Below are positions 44,074 to 57,751 of a DNA stretch of 64,000 bases, piece by piece. Location of the stretch: positions 7,862,333 through 7,926,332 of the forward strand of contig CM077831.1 in NCBI GenBank assembly GCA_039720395.1, given 5' to 3'. Made by a program: the position numbers and the translations under genes. The notes under the pieces are model-generated. The model did not search any database, had not been told where the DNA came from, and saw only the letters and a program-made list of their open reading frames with translations. This stretch comes from Liquidambar formosana. Taxonomy: Eukaryota > Streptophyta > Magnoliopsida > Saxifragales > Altingiaceae. Each line of letters opens with the position of its first letter. The first letter of the stretch is position 1.

Positions 44074-47000
44074 TTTAATGAACTACATATAGAAAATAAA
44101 ATAGAGAATAAGATTTCATTTTTAATCCATAATGATCGGGTCTTTAATCATATGGGACCTCCCACTATTTTATCAAATTCCATACACCCTCTAATGGAAT
44201 TCGGGAATCTCATTCCTAATGGGGATTGGGGTCCCACTGTGACCTAGAAGCCTCACATTATAGTTTCTTGACTTCTAACCCACAATAAGAAGACAACTCC
44301 TTGTCTATTGCTTCATAAGTTCCAATCATTTTGCCTCTAGGGTACATACTCCTCACATTATAGTTTCTTGGAATACTTCCCTAGTTAAGTTGAACCCATC
44401 ATTCACATAGGTATGTTTCGCCAAATATATACCTCACATTATAGTTTCTTAGTATATACCAGTTTAGGCACCCCATGATATCTTATATGTGATAGTTTCA
44501 AGTAATGTCTTTAACATGGGTAGCTCCTACATGTCTGCAGCCAGGTACCCACATTATGGGATGTTAGATAATCCTATAATGATGGAAGGCAATGAAGAAT
44601 CCATTCCCTAATGTATTCTCCATTTCCAACTTAATATTAAAAGATAAGGGTTTTAAGGGTCTCATCAAATTACCTAATCTAACATACATCTCATGCATTT
44701 AAATAAAAATATATAACAACATTATATATGTAATCCACTTAACAATACTAGTCCTTATAAGGTGACATATGACGATCTTTGGATTTTGAGCTATCTCTAT
44801 TAATCTCATTAAAAGCTCCCACTATGATGATTATGGACTTTAAGAGGATTCAATCCAAACCAATGAATTGAATCCAAGGTCTAAGGTGGGTGTAGGTGAT
44901 CGTAAAACATTCATTCAAAACATAACATGCTCTCTTGAAAGTCTTATCCAAGCTTTCAAGTCCTTCAATCTCCTCCATTAGTTTGATAGTCTCCGCCATA
45001 GGCTTGTTGGGCTCCATCATGCTCCTTTGGGTCCACCATGCTCCTTAGTGCGCTCTCAATTACATAACATTTACATAATTTAAAGAAAGGGATACATAAG
45101 GGGAATGTGGGGTACATAAGAGAATGATAGAAAGAGATAAGAAGGTGGCATGCAAGCCCCAAATAAATAATACATCACCAAAAATTAACAACTCTTGAAA
45201 AATTAATACAACCCATTCATAAGATGGCCAATCACAATTGGTTTAAGGGGTATAGTCCATAATCATCATCCATCCATAACCATACAATCACATTGCACAA
45301 TAAAGGAAATAACTGTAAGCAATAAACATATGGGCATTTATGGTAACTCTATTGATTGGTATTCATTAATCTCATTAATGTGTCTAATCTCATTAGGATA
45401 AGCATAATTTCCAGAATTAATAAAGTCTTAACATTTAAGACATTTAATTTCAATTAATCAAATCAATTGAAACATTTAAAGTCCCCTAATTAAACTCTAA
45501 TATCAAATATTAGGGTTTTTTTAATTAAACAAAACAATTTCATTTAATTAAAAATTTCCAGATTTTAATTTAATCCTAAATTGTGTTTTAAACCATTTAA
45601 AACATTATAAAATTAATCACCATTAATTAAATAATCAATTTCGGAATTAAATAAAATCAATTCATTAATGAATTAGTGCATTAGGGTTTCCTAAAACCCT
45701 AAACCCTAAGTGCATTAACTCTAAACCCTAAATGTAACCCTAATGCATTAAATGCCTTATGATTGGTCAATAGATGACCAATCACTCAAACCCTAGGTTT
45801 ATGCGGAATTAATGATTAGGATTAGGGTTTAATTAATGCCACCTAGGATATTAATTACTCCTAATTAATATGCACTAATTAGGGTTGCAAAAACCCTAAA
45901 ACCCTAGACATCATTAATGCACTAAATAATACCCTAATTATTAATAACTATGATTGGTCAATTAATGACCAATCATTAAACACTTTAATAAAGGTAATTA
46001 ATAGCTTAGTTAGGGTTTTAATTAATGCCATTAATAGATTAGGGTTTCGTCATTAATAGAAATTAGGGTTTCATCTTAAACCCTAAGGCTGCCGCCACCT
46101 ATAGTGGGCTGCCATGGCTAGGCCACGGCTTGGCCAGGGGGTTGCCAAGGCTTGGCCACGGCTAGGCCAGGGGACTGCCATGGCTAGGCCAAGCTGCTGT
46201 CAAGACTTGGCAAGGCTACCATGTCCACCATCAAGCATAGTGAGCTATGGCCAGCCTTGGGACACATGCTAGGGTGTGGGCCAAGCCCATTGGACATGTG
46301 TGGAGTGGCCAATAGGGCTGTCTTCTTCAAAGAACATTAGGGTTTCAAGAACCCTAAATTGGCGCCACCATGGGAGGACCTCCAAGGTCACAAAAGTTTC
46401 TAAAACCTAATCAATTCGACTCCACCAACAAAACCAGCCTTTGTATCATGTCCCTACATGAATTACTAAGCAAATTGAAGTGGTTTGGATGATCAAATCA
46501 TCCCCAATTGTTCTAAACAATTCAAGAACAGTGGGCTGCCCAGAATTTGACAGCATACTGTCCCTTGTCACAAATTGATTTAAAACCCAGCAAGATGGTT
46601 AATTCAGGCTACCAAATTATTTTTCCTAGTATCCTACATGTCTTAGGAAACTAATGAAAGTGGTTTCATGCAATTTGGAGTTCCCTAGCTTAAGATATGA
46701 ACCAAACTCCATTGATGACTTTCTGCAGAAAAAACAGCCTGCTGTGTTCTTCCAAGAAATCAAACTTTTTGATTCTTTATGCATCAAGACTCTTTTGAAA
46801 CTTAAAGAAAATCATACATACATTATTTATAATGATCCTATAAAGAATATACATCAATTTTACAGAGGTTTCTGTTCAAAACAGTAGCAAGAACCTAAGG
46901 GTTCTAAAACCCAAATTCGAACTCCATTGTGTTCTTCCCAAACTTTTCGATTTGATTTGATTCCTATGCATCCATAACCACAGGTAATTCACATAACACA

Positions 47001-47731
47001 CTTATATGAATTAATTGGCACTCATCTCATGACAACCAATGAATCAATTTAAAACAAAACATACAAGAGAGCAACCTAGGGTTCCAAACCCTAGGTTCGG
47101 CCTCCATAGAGAACACCAAACTTCTAATTATCTTTAATTCGATTTTAATGCATCAAATACATTTAAAATTTATATATACAGTATATATAAACATATATAT
47201 TCATCATATGAATTATATATATCAAATCAAAATAAGAAGAAGATGAAGAACAACCTAGGGTTCCAAACCCTAGGTTCAGCCAACATGAAGAAAACCCTAG
47301 TTTTCAAAAAACTAGTTCTAGCATCTTAATCCAATTATGATGCATCCGAATGCTTGGGAACCCTTCCCTACCATGTCTAGAACATAACCCAAGTGGTAGC
47401 AACCATTGCCATGCCTTTGATCACCATCAAAAGTTCATAGTTTTTGCTGGTGCATCATTCCCGCGTAAAACTGTCTCCCAAACAGACTGTAGTAAAAAAT
47501 TCATAACTTTCTCTACAGAACTCAGATCGATGTACCGTTTGTTGGGTTGGAAAGCTGATTCGAAGGGCTTTCTAACCATATATGGCTCAAAAATTTTGGA
47601 GAAGAAATCTAATTTTGGCATGCAAAACAAAATGACAATTTTTCATGACTATCATAAAAACTGTTCATCATTAAACCAATCAATTTACCATAACAACCAG
47701 CCCATATGCAGTTTGTATTAAGCATAATCAT
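44074..47731 (-). other. leader of copia copy 2 (no gene)
   Basis: Homologous to the leaders of copies 1 and 3. The triple stem-loop (loop AAGAAACTATAATGTGA) is near 44252-44272, 44352-44372 and 44432-44452. CCAAT-type palindromes are at about 45759-45784 and 45950-45976. Short repeats of a GGCTAGGCCA type occur at about 46100-46200. Confidence 0.75.
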
Positions 47732-47745
47732 GGCTCTGATACCAC

Positions 47746-49375
47746 TATTGGGAATCTAAATAGGGAGGAAAACATACAAAGGCGGAATTAAAATTTTCCT
47801 ACGATTCCCAAACCCTTGAATCCGATTATGCATAATACAAAAACAATAACTTAACTACCAAGAGAGTTAGGGTTACTTACAGTTGATGAATGTCTTCTCA
47901 TTTATGCTCCAAGCTTTGTCTTCTCCTTTTTGCTCCAAGCATGAACTCTGGGCAGCAATGACTGAGCAGTCCAAGTGTACTGCCTCCAACGGTATCCACA
48001 CCTAGCTTGATCTTGAAGTCCTTTCCTTCTTCTTCCTTTGTTTTTGCTAGAGGTGGAGAAGAGAGAGAGAAAGAGCCTCCAAGCAAATTTCAGCCAGCCC
48101 TTGGGAGCCTCCAAATTGTGATTCAAGTGATGATGTCATCACATGATAAAAGGCTATTTAAAACCTCCAACTAAGCCCTCTAATTTGTATCAAATACAAA
48201 CTAAGCCCTTAAAGAACTATTTTTTATTCACTTATACCCTTTCTCTCATAGACAATCAAGCTCTCTTAGCATGATCAGTGTGTGACCCATTGGGTTCACA
48301 TCATCAAGTAGTAGGTATAGCACATGTTGTGCACAATGGAACACTTTCCATTAAGGGTCTAATTGGAACTCCTTCCAATTCCCTAATTGATTATAACTCA
48401 TATCAATTAGGGTTTCTACTAACCATGAGTAACACCTAGCATATGGCTCGTGATGTGGTCCTTAATGAGGTGAATAGTCATTTACAAAGTATCCTTCTGT
48501 TATAGCTTATAGGTTACACTTGCATCCTTCCATCAACACAATGTCTCCAATTGAACTAATAGGACATGGAAGTCTGTCAAGTCCCTAGTTCAATTATTTT
48601 ATACTTATTCATTAATATCAACTCAATGATGAACTTATGGAAACTCCTTTCCATATTCATTCTACCATGAGCCCATGGATTTAATGAGTTATATTCAATA
48701 AATGCTATATGAGACATTCACTTTATTTTTCCTGAGAGTGATGGATTCCTTGTTGATCACTCACATGCCTTCACACACATAGCAGTAGGGCCAATGAACA
48801 CCCTTACAGACCCCTGAATAGGATCTGCACTTAGTGTTATCAAATTTCTAAAGCTACATGTATAAGGCAACTATGGTGTCTCAGGTCTAAGGATTACTTA
48901 TACCACTATAACAATGAGAAACTAATTGACAGGCAGGTTAAAACTCCATTCAGTTTATCTCATATCTTTGGTCACATTCAGTGTACCTATTCTTATAATA
49001 GGCACCCACTTGTTGGTTGTAGTGTCTCCACACAAATAGCTTGAGACTAGCTATCCTCCTATAGAGTCAACCTAACAAGTGCTAGTCCTATGGTTCATTA
49101 CTGTCCATCATAGTGAACCTTCAACTATGAATGTTTTAGGAGTTTAGTACAGAGATATATTTACAGTCTCAAAATTACAACACTTTGTAATTTCATATTC
49201 TCAACTCTAACTCCATGGACATATTATGTAAATATAAATGATGCATATAAACATAATAGAATAAGCCCTTTTATTAAATCAATAATAAATGTGACATGCA
49301 TAAATGAAATCAATTGATTGTTCCTAATCCCTAAACAATCATCTCTATGATTGGCTCTAGGGCATAATCCTAACA
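47746..49375 (-). repeat. 5' LTR of copia copy 2
   Basis: It starts TATTGGGAATC (TG mutated to TA) directly after the PBS and ends ATCCTAACA, followed by the AATGG target duplication. Confidence 0.92.
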
Positions 49376-51180
49376 AATGGTCCTATGTAGGTATGGATCT
49401 TTTAACAAGGATTTGGGATATAAAGGATCACTTTCAATTTTAGAAGACCTTTTGAAAAAGTACTTAGAGCTCTTGGAGCTTAAAGATGGTTTTGGGAGGA
49501 ATTTCATCCAAACTTAGTGCGCACTTGAATTAATTGAATAAAAGTGTAATCAACTAAATCTCCTAAGGATTGAGATTTCACTACGTGACATAGGGACACG
49601 CAAGAGTTCCTGAACTCGAGGTAAGGTGATTCATTGGAAACTGACAGGTCAATTAATTAAGCCCATTTTATGGTGATAAACTATTATGCTACGGATGAGT
49701 TTTTTAAGCATTTGATGCTGTAAACTCTCTATCCATAGCATGATAGATTATCTCAAGATATTAGTTGAACCTTATTCACATGGGAATAGAATCGAAATAT
49801 CAACATAGCATGAAATTCTAAGATAAGCACATCGAAAATGTCAAAAGATATATAAGCATAATCAACCTTGGCAAGGTTTGGAATTCATGAATGCGAAGTT
49901 TATTGCTTTGAAAAGCACAAGTATATGTACATAAATTAAAAAGGGTCAAATGACCACAAAATGAAAAGTGCTCAAGTATTAGGACAAAAGGTCGCAACGA
50001 CCACAACCCGGAGGGTAGCGAAAAGCCATAGCCTCTAAATAAAGCAGTAAATAAAGCGGTAAATAAATAGTTATAAATTTTAGGGGCAAGAGTCTCAACG
50101 ACCACAACCCGGAGGATTCAACCTCAAAATAAAAGAAAGAAAAAGAAGCCTACTATGCCTCATATCAAGAGCGTGTAGGGGCCGTAGCCGTAAAGAAAAA
50201 TGAAAAAGCCTACTGCGCCTCATATCATGAGCGTGGAGGGGCCGTAGCCATGGTTAGTATGTTAGCAAGTTAGAAGTTAGTAACCATTTTGAATGGGTTT
50301 GTCCAAGTCCTTGTATTTGTCCATTTATCCAAGCATGGGGATATTTAATTAAGTCCGTTAAAGCTCCATAGCCAAGGGGATTTTTATGTTCAAGTTGATT
50401 ATGATTACCAACAAGGAAACAAGAAGAGGTTAGTATAAATAATATGCATGCATGCATGAACCTAACCTTGCCAAATTTGATTTTGTTTAAACATCATCTC
50501 AACCTTTTGATATGCTTAAATTTCCATTTCACACACCATATATGCAAACTCACATGAAATAAAAGCAAATGAAAATAGGTGCTAGCAACCTATTGGAATG
50601 GTTTGCAAGCATTAGGTGGTTTAGGGTCTCCCTGCCTTTAACCCACCATACAAGAGTTGATCCCTTCACGACACGTGTTAGGAGACCCATGTACGTACTC
50701 GGGCTAAGGTAGGGAGGGCAATAATCACATATTAAGGCTGCAAGTAATAATGGTAAGCTTAATAGGAAATTAAACTAAAAATGCTTAGGAAGGAATTTTA
50801 AAAGGGAAGCTCACCTAGTGTAGGTGATTTCACATTAGCTTTGAACAAGTTGGGCTTGAGTGCTCCTCTCCTAAGTTAGAAATCTCTCTTTGAGATACTC
50901 CCTTGATGATTCTAAGTGTGCTTGGAAGGTGGCGGAGTGAAATAGGGAAGGAAAGTGTGGTAACAGTGGAGTTACCAGTCAGCAGAAGTAAAAGTGCCAC
51001 TCAGAAGACAGGAAATTGACAGTCTTTCTGTAGTAAAACTGCAGCAGAATTTGTGTCTCTTTTATGCTATCCAAATGTAACTTGGATGGTTCAACCCTTG
51101 GATTTTCCTTCAAGAACAGCCCTCAAATTTGTGTGAGAGGGTTTGTGGGGAAATATATGGTAGGCTCTTTGTGGTGGATG
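49376..51180 (-). other. probable R-U5 side of a large gypsy LTR plus older flank
   Basis: 49376-49475 belongs to the old repeat also seen at 57640-57750. Beyond it are two copies of a CAACGACCACAACCCGGAGG segment (about 49995 and 50097) and two copies of a ~60-bp segment ending GGGGCCGTAGCC (50149-50192 and 50208-50251). No gene is seen. The left LTR boundary was not found. Confidence 0.45.
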
Positions 51181-54100
51181 AGATTGAATTGGATTAAAAA
51201 GTGGGATTAGGGGGTGATTTGTGTATTTATATGGATGGGTGTTTCAAGGGATGGGGTTTAGGCAAAGATGGAGGATGGATGTGTGGGATTTAGGTTGAGT
51301 GTTTATGTATGTGAGAGATGGGATGAGGGGAGTTGGCTTAGGGATCCCTTTAATTAATGGATGAAATATGGGCTATTTATAGGTAAACATGGACTTTTAG
51401 GGGTAAAATGGTCATTTGGAGGGACATTTTGGTCACATGGGACGTAGAGGGCATTTAGGCTTTTTTTGATGAAGGAATTACCTCATTTGATGAGGGTAAA
51501 TTGGTCCAAAAGTGGCAAAAGGGCATGCTGCCTTACCCACGCTGGCATGGCAGGCGTGGGTAACGCTGGCCTGGCCAGCATGGACTCATGTCCCATCAGG
51601 CAGTTAGATTTCGGCTGTAGGGGGAGCAGGATACTACAGAGCTGAAAGCAAGATCTCTCCACGCTAGTTTGGCCAGCGTGGGCACACTTGTCCCACATTT
51701 GTGATGATTTCTCATCATCACACATGATAACTTGTGTTTTTGGGCAGTGTGCCCTTCTAGAAGGTGTGGGGCTGCTGAGGTGGGCCTATGGTGGTGATCT
51801 GCCCTATTGTGGGGCCGTACGATCGCGCGATCACGTTTGATCGATGATCAGGTGAAATCCGACCATTAATCTTGAATGGAGATTGAAACTTTGGGTCCCT
51901 AAACTTGGTTTGGGACTAGGGAGTGGAGTGTACACTCCCTAGGGTGGGATTGAATGGCCCGGATGCGAGCATGATGCTCGCAAGGCTCTGCAATTAGGGT
52001 TTCGTTTTATCGTGAGACGAACGAGGCCTGATCTCCGATCAAATGGTCCTGTATTGATCTTGAGGGGTTGAATTGAAGATCAAACGGTCGGTTTGACCAT
52101 TGGATGAGAAATTGTGAGGAATTAAACCACCTAAAGTTGCATAAAGGGTTCGGTTTTAGGTGATTTGGGGATCAGAGTGCTTGTGCCTTCTGACTCCCAA
52201 TTAAATGATCCTAGACCGCTCTAGGGATATTGAATTGAAGATCCTAAGGTTGAATTGACCATCAGATCAAAGATTGTTAGGAATTGAACCACCTAGTGCT
52301 GAATTAGGGGTTCAATTCAGGGTGAATTGGGGATCGGAGGGCTCGTGCCCTCTAATTCCCAATCAAATGGTCCTAGACCGCTCTAGGGATATTGAATTGA
52401 AAATCCTACGGTTGAATTGGCCGTCGGATCAAGGATTGTTGGAGATCGAACCACCTAGTGCTGATTTAGGGGTTCAATTTAGGGCAAATTGGGAATTGGA
52501 GGGTTCGTACCCTCTGATTCTCAATCAAATGGTCCTAGACCGCTCTAGGGATGTTGAATTGAAGATCCTACAGTGGAATTGACCGTGAGATCAAAGATTG
52601 TTGAAGATCGAATCACCTAGTACTGCTTCAGGGGTTCGATTTGGGGGGAAATTAAGGATCGAAGGGTTTGTGCCCTCTGATCCGCAATTAAATGATCCTC
52701 AGTTAAAAGATCCTAAACCGCTCTAGAAATATTGAATTGAAGATCCTACGGTTGAATTGACCGTGGGATCAAGGATTGTAGGAGATCAAACTACCTAGTA
52801 CCGATTTAGGGGTTCGATTTAGGGTAAATTGCGGATCGGAGGGTTCGTGCCCTTTGATTCTCAATCAAATGGTCTTAGACCACTCTAGGGATGTTGAATT
52901 GAAGATCCTACGGTGGAATTGACCGTGGGATCAAAGATTGTTGAAGATCGAATCACCTAGTACTGATTTAGGGGTTCGATTTAGGGGGAAATTAGGGATC
53001 GGAGGGTTTGTGCCCTCTGATCCTCAATTAAATGATCCTAGACCGCTCTAGGGATATCCGATTGAAGACCCTACGGTTGAATTGACCGTTGGATCAAGGA
53101 TTGTTGGAGATCGAACCACCTAGTGCCGATTTGGGGGTTCGATTTAGGGTAAATTGCGGATCAGAGGGTTCTTGCCCTCTGATTCTCAATCAAATGGTCC
53201 TAGACCACTCTAGGGATGTTGAATTGAAGATCCTACGGTGGAATTGACCATGGGATCAAAGATTATTGGTGATCGAATCACGTAGTACGGATTTAGGGGT
53301 TCGATTTAGGGGGAAATTAAGGATCGGAGGGTTTGTGCCCTCTGATCCTCATTTAAATGATCCTAGACCGCTCTAGGGATATTGAATTGAAGATCCTACG
53401 GTTAAATTGACCGTGGGATCAAGGATTGCTGGAGATCGAACCACCTAATGCCGATTTAGGGGTTCGATTTAGGGTAAATTGGGGATCGGACGGTTCGTGC
53501 CCTCTGATTGTCAATCTAATGGTCCTAGACCGCTCTATGGATGTTGAATTGATGATCTTACGGTGGAATTGATCGTGGGATCAGAGATTGTTGGAGATCG
53601 AATCACCTAGTACTAATTTAGGGGTTCAATTTGTGGGGAAATTAGGAATCGGAGGGTTTGTGCCCTCTGATCCTCAATTAAAGGATCCTCAATTAAATGA
53701 TCCTAAACCGCTCTAAGGATATTGAATTGAAGATCCTACGGTTGAATTGACCGTGGGATCAAAGATTGTTGGGGATCAAACACTTAGTGCCGATTTAAGG
53801 GTTCGATTTAAGGTAAATTGGGGATCGGAGGGTTCATGCCCTCTGATTCTGAATCAAATGGTCCTAGACTGCTCTAGGGATGTTGAATTGAAGATCCTAC
53901 CGTGGAATTGATCGTGGGATCAAAGACTATTGGAGATCGAACCACCTAGTACTGATTTAAGGGTTCGATTTGGGGGGAAATTACGTATCGGAGGGTTTAT
54001 GCCCTTTGATCCTCAATTAAATGATCCTAAACTGCTCTAGGGATGTTGAATTGAAGATCCTACAGTGGAATTGACCGTTGGATCATAGATTATTGGAGAT

Positions 54101-55767
54101 TGAACCACCTAATACCGATTAGGGGTTCGATTTGGGGGGAAATTGGGGATTGGAGGGTTTCTGCCCTCTGATCCTCAATCAAATGGGCCTAGACCGCTCT
54201 AGGGATGTTGAATTGAAGATCCTACGGTTGAATTGACCGTCGGATTAAGGATTGTTGGAGATCGAACCACCTAGTACCGATTAGGGGTTCGATTTGGGGG
54301 GAAATTGGGGATCAAAGGGCTCGTGCCCTTTGATTCTCAATCAAATGGTCCTAGACCGCTCTAGGGATGTTAAATTGAAGATCTTATGGTGGAATTGACT
54401 GTGGGATCAAAGATTGTTGGAGATCGAACCACCTAGTACTGATTTAGGGGTTCGATTTGGGGGAAAATTAGGGATCGGAGGGTTTGTTCCCTCTGATCCT
54501 CAATTAAATGATCCTAAACTGCTCTAGGGATGTTGAATTGAGGATCCTACGATGGAATTGACCGTTGGATCAAAGATTGTTGGAGATCGAACCACCTAGT
54601 ACCGATTAGGGGTTCGATTTGGGGGGAAATTAGGGATCGGAGGGTTTGTGCCCTCTGATCCTCAATCAAATAGTCTTAGATCGCTCTAGGGATGTTGAAT
54701 TGAAGATCTTTCGGTTGAATTGACCGTCGGATCGAGGATTGTTGGAGATCAAACCACCTAGTACCGATCAGGGGTTCGATTTGGGGGGAAATTGGGGATC
54801 GGAGGGCTCGTGCCCTCTAATTCTCAATAAAATGGTCCTAGACCGCTCTAGGGATGTTGAATTGAAGATCCTACTATGGAATTGACCGTGGGATTAAAGA
54901 TTGTTGGAGATCGAACCACCTAGTATTGATTTAGGGGGTTCGATTTGGGGGGAAATTAGGGATCCGAGGGTTTGTGCCCTTTGATCCTCATTTAAATGAT
55001 CCTAAACTGCTCTAGGGATGTTGAATTGAAGATCTTACGGTGGAAGTGACCATTGGATCAAAGATTGTTGGAGATCGAACCACCTAGTACCGATTAGGAT
55101 TTCGATTTTGGGGGAAATTGGGGATCAGAGGGTTTGTTCCCTCTGATCCTCAATCAAATGGTCCTAGACCGCTCTGGGGATGTTGAATTGAAGATCCTAC
55201 GGTTGAATTGACCGTCGGAGCAAGGATTGTTGGAGATCGAACCACCTAGTACCGATTAGGGGTTCGATTTGGGGGGAAATTAGGGATCGGAGGGCTCGTG
55301 CCCTTTGATTCTCAATCAAATGGTCCTAGACCGCTCTAGGGATATTGAATTGAAGATCCTATGATGGAATTGACCATGGGAACAAAGATTGTTGGAGATC
55401 GAGCCACCTAGTACTGATTTAAGGGTTCGATTTGTGGGGAAATTGGGGATCGGAGGGTTTGCGCCCTCTAATCCTCAATTAAATGATCCTAAACTGCTAT
55501 AGGGATGTTGAATTGAAGATCTTACGATGGAGTTGACCCTTGGATAAATGATTGTTGGAGATCAAACTACCTAGTGGTGATTTAGGGGTTCAATTCGGTG
55601 TTTTTGGGTATCGTGCCCGTTCCTAGCTCTTGGGCCTCAGATGCTAAGGGTTAAATCGAGGAGAGGTTTTGTCGTAGTGGGTAGGATAGGGTGAATGAAG
55701 TTAGGTACGAAGCGTGTCCGACCTAATTGATTTTGTCCGGAGGCGACCCAACAAAATTTGGGTGTCT
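51181..55767 (-). repeat. U3 and promoter of a giant Ogre-like LTR
   Basis: On the minus strand it begins TATAGACACCCAAATTTTG at 55767, close to the TGTAGACACCC start typical of many Ogre/Tat LTRs. It has a TATA box (TATAAATA) at 51224-51231, so U3 is about 4.5 kb. U3 includes three GC-rich hairpins (51535-51685), the 12-bp palindrome GATCGCGCGATC (51821-51832) and the 162-bp repeat array. No PBS or coding region is adjacent; it may be solo or truncated. Confidence 0.6.
52022..55610. repeat. minisatellite array, ~162-bp unit, about 22 copies
   Basis: Units begin at phrases like TTGAATTGAAGATCCTACGG, for example at 52392, 52554, 52732, 52894 and so on to about 55505. Most are 161-163 bp; those at 52554 and 53543 carry a 16-bp internal duplication. 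Units fall into types A, B, C and D. The left half alternates A-B and the right half runs B-C-D. The first one or two units (from 52022) are more divergent, as expected at an array edge. Confidence 0.92.
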
Positions 55768-57447
55768 ATAAAGTCCATTTAATGCATAATTATGCCCAAC
55801 ATGTAGTGCAATAAACCAAAAAATGATTTTTAACCAAAATCATCTCCCAAGATATGCTATATAACGCATAATCAAATAACCTCATAATTATACCAAAATT
55901 ATGATAAACATCATAAATTCCCATTATGATTATAACCTTAAATCATAATCGAAAACATCAATTAAACATGGAGATTAACCATAAAATCCATACAGCTATA
56001 TTCCATAGAATGTATAAAATAAACTGAAATTCGTAAAGAACATAATTCCCAAATTAGATTATCAAGTACCTATAATCTCATTCTAGGATTTATTCCACAA
56101 ATCATTTATATACATATTCTAGGCCCAAGAATACTAAATACTATGATAATATATACCATATTATCATGTCAATAGTTTAAACCTATGTAAATTGCACCTA
56201 CCTCCATGAAATGTGTGGAAAAATGTAGTCTTGATGTTGTGGGTGTGCAGATCCAAGCCTAGGATGCACATGCAAGCTCTCCAAAGTAAGCCCTAACTTC
56301 CAAATGCCATGAATGATGAAGAAAATGGAGATTCCAACTCTAAGATGCAGCCAAACCTCACAAATACCATGGATAAACACAAAATATAAGGATATGATAA
56401 CTACATCCCAAGAAAAATGCAAACCCTAGCCTTATACATGAAAAATTACCTCTTAAATCCGAAATGGAGGTAAACCATGAGTGAATCCAAGCTAGAAATG
56501 TCGAAATGAAAGCCCTTAAGCATGAAATCCAAGCAAAAGTAGAGAGAGAAACTCTTTCTCTCTCATCCGAACACCCAAAAGCTCTTTCTCACTCTTTCTC
56601 TCTCCCTCTTTCTCACTCTAAAATTCAAGAATGAGGGTTACAAGTCGGGGTTGAAGGGTTTTATAACCTCAGAGGGGCACATGCGTCATTTCAACAAAAA
56701 TAAGCCTTCAAACCAATTCAGTCGACTCATTTAGCACTTTAGTCAACTAAAATGACAATTCAGTCTACTGAATTGAGGATTCAGTCGACTGAAAATCCTA
56801 GAATTGGAACTCTTCAGTTTCTGTGTAATTTAGTCGACTGAAATCACACTTCAGTCGACTCAAACAGACAAAATACACTCCACAGCCTTATTTTCATTCA
56901 AAACATTTAAGTAATCTTCTCCATTCTTTTATTCTCCCTTTTAAGATTACTTTAAGTTATTTAATGAAAATAAGCAAATAACCCCCCATTTGAATCCAAA
57001 TAAAATAAAAATCAAATTCTCAATATATCAAAATCTCATTTTCAAGTTTTAATACAAAATTCGTCTCTCAACAGATTTTCCTAAAACAATCATGTGTGGA
57101 ACCCAATCCAAACATGCTAATAAATTCCCATAAAATCACCAATGTCTTATAATATTATAAACTCCTATTACCACCAAAAATTATCTTTAAAACTGAAAAT
57201 TTATGAAAATCCATTTTTCCCTAACACTTAGCCAAATTTCAACAGCTTAAACCCTTAAGTTGCAAATAAGGCTAAATGCACAATTAAGATACTTGATGCA
57301 TAAAAACTAGCATCAAAACACACTCAACATCATATTATTATACACATGCATTACCCATACATGAAGTCATCCAACAAATCAAGGGATTAACTACGTTAAC
57401 CATATATTAAACCCTTAATACCCTATTTAAAAATTACAGGTGTTACA
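55768..57447 (-). repeat. LTR-like remnant, TGTAACACC start, with repeated CAGTCGACTG motifs
   Basis: It ends GGTGTTACA at 57447, so on the minus strand it starts TGTAACACC, as many plant chromovirus LTRs do. A minus-strand TATA-like TTATAAAA (56659-56666) is followed by a CT-rich run on the plus strand (56540-56625). Upstream of the TATA are six copies of a TTCAGTCGACTGAA-like palindrome (56718-56863). The left end was not located, and 56198-56422 and similar ORFs are not convincing genes. Confidence 0.5.
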
Positions 57448-57750
57448 TCTTGTAACATAATGATGTTTTTGAAAAGAGAGCACGTGCCTTTTTAATGAAA
57501 AGAATTATTCGAATCATTTTTGGAGTGAACTCATCAATTAAAAATGATGCGCGTGTTAACAATTTGCATAATGACACGAAACTCTTTTTTGAAACCAAAT
57601 CTTTATTCGATAAAGATGGTAATGTTGTCAAAAAATGATTTGTGGGAAAATGGTCCCATGCAGGTATGGATCTTTCAGCAAGGTTTTGAGATGTAAAGAA
57701 TCACTTTCAATTTTAAAAGACTTTTTGAAAAAGTACTCGGAGCTTTTGAA
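57448..57750. repeat. second copy of the repeat that hosts copia copy 2
   Basis: It matches 26277-26511 joined to 49376-49475, with the AATGG site near 57645 uninterrupted. It works as a paralogous empty site. Coding content was not recognised. Confidence 0.75.
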
Positions 57751-57751
57751 A

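Larger units (their letters stand above)
26512..49375 (-). mobile_element. copia copy 2, decayed, with two nested insertions
   Basis: The target duplication AATGG is at 26507-26511 and 49376-49380. From right to left: 5' LTR 47746-49375, PBS 47732-47745, leader, gag start at 44073, gag and pol remnants, then the 3' LTR (37178-38237 plus 26512-27160). Copy 1 sits inside the 3' LTR, and a gypsy solo LTR (40655-43938) sits inside gag. Without the insertions it would be roughly 9.5 kb. Confidence 0.92.

Noticed and set aside
51535..51685. Repeated GC-rich hairpins considered as a CRISPR-like array or small-RNA genes
   Set aside because: Only three, of unequal length and spacing, in a plant LTR U3. 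Promoter-proximal inverted repeats fit better.
55768..55772. AAGTC as target duplication of the Ogre-like LTR
   Set aside because: No matching copy followed by a TG LTR end was found to the left, so the left LTR boundary is not claimed.
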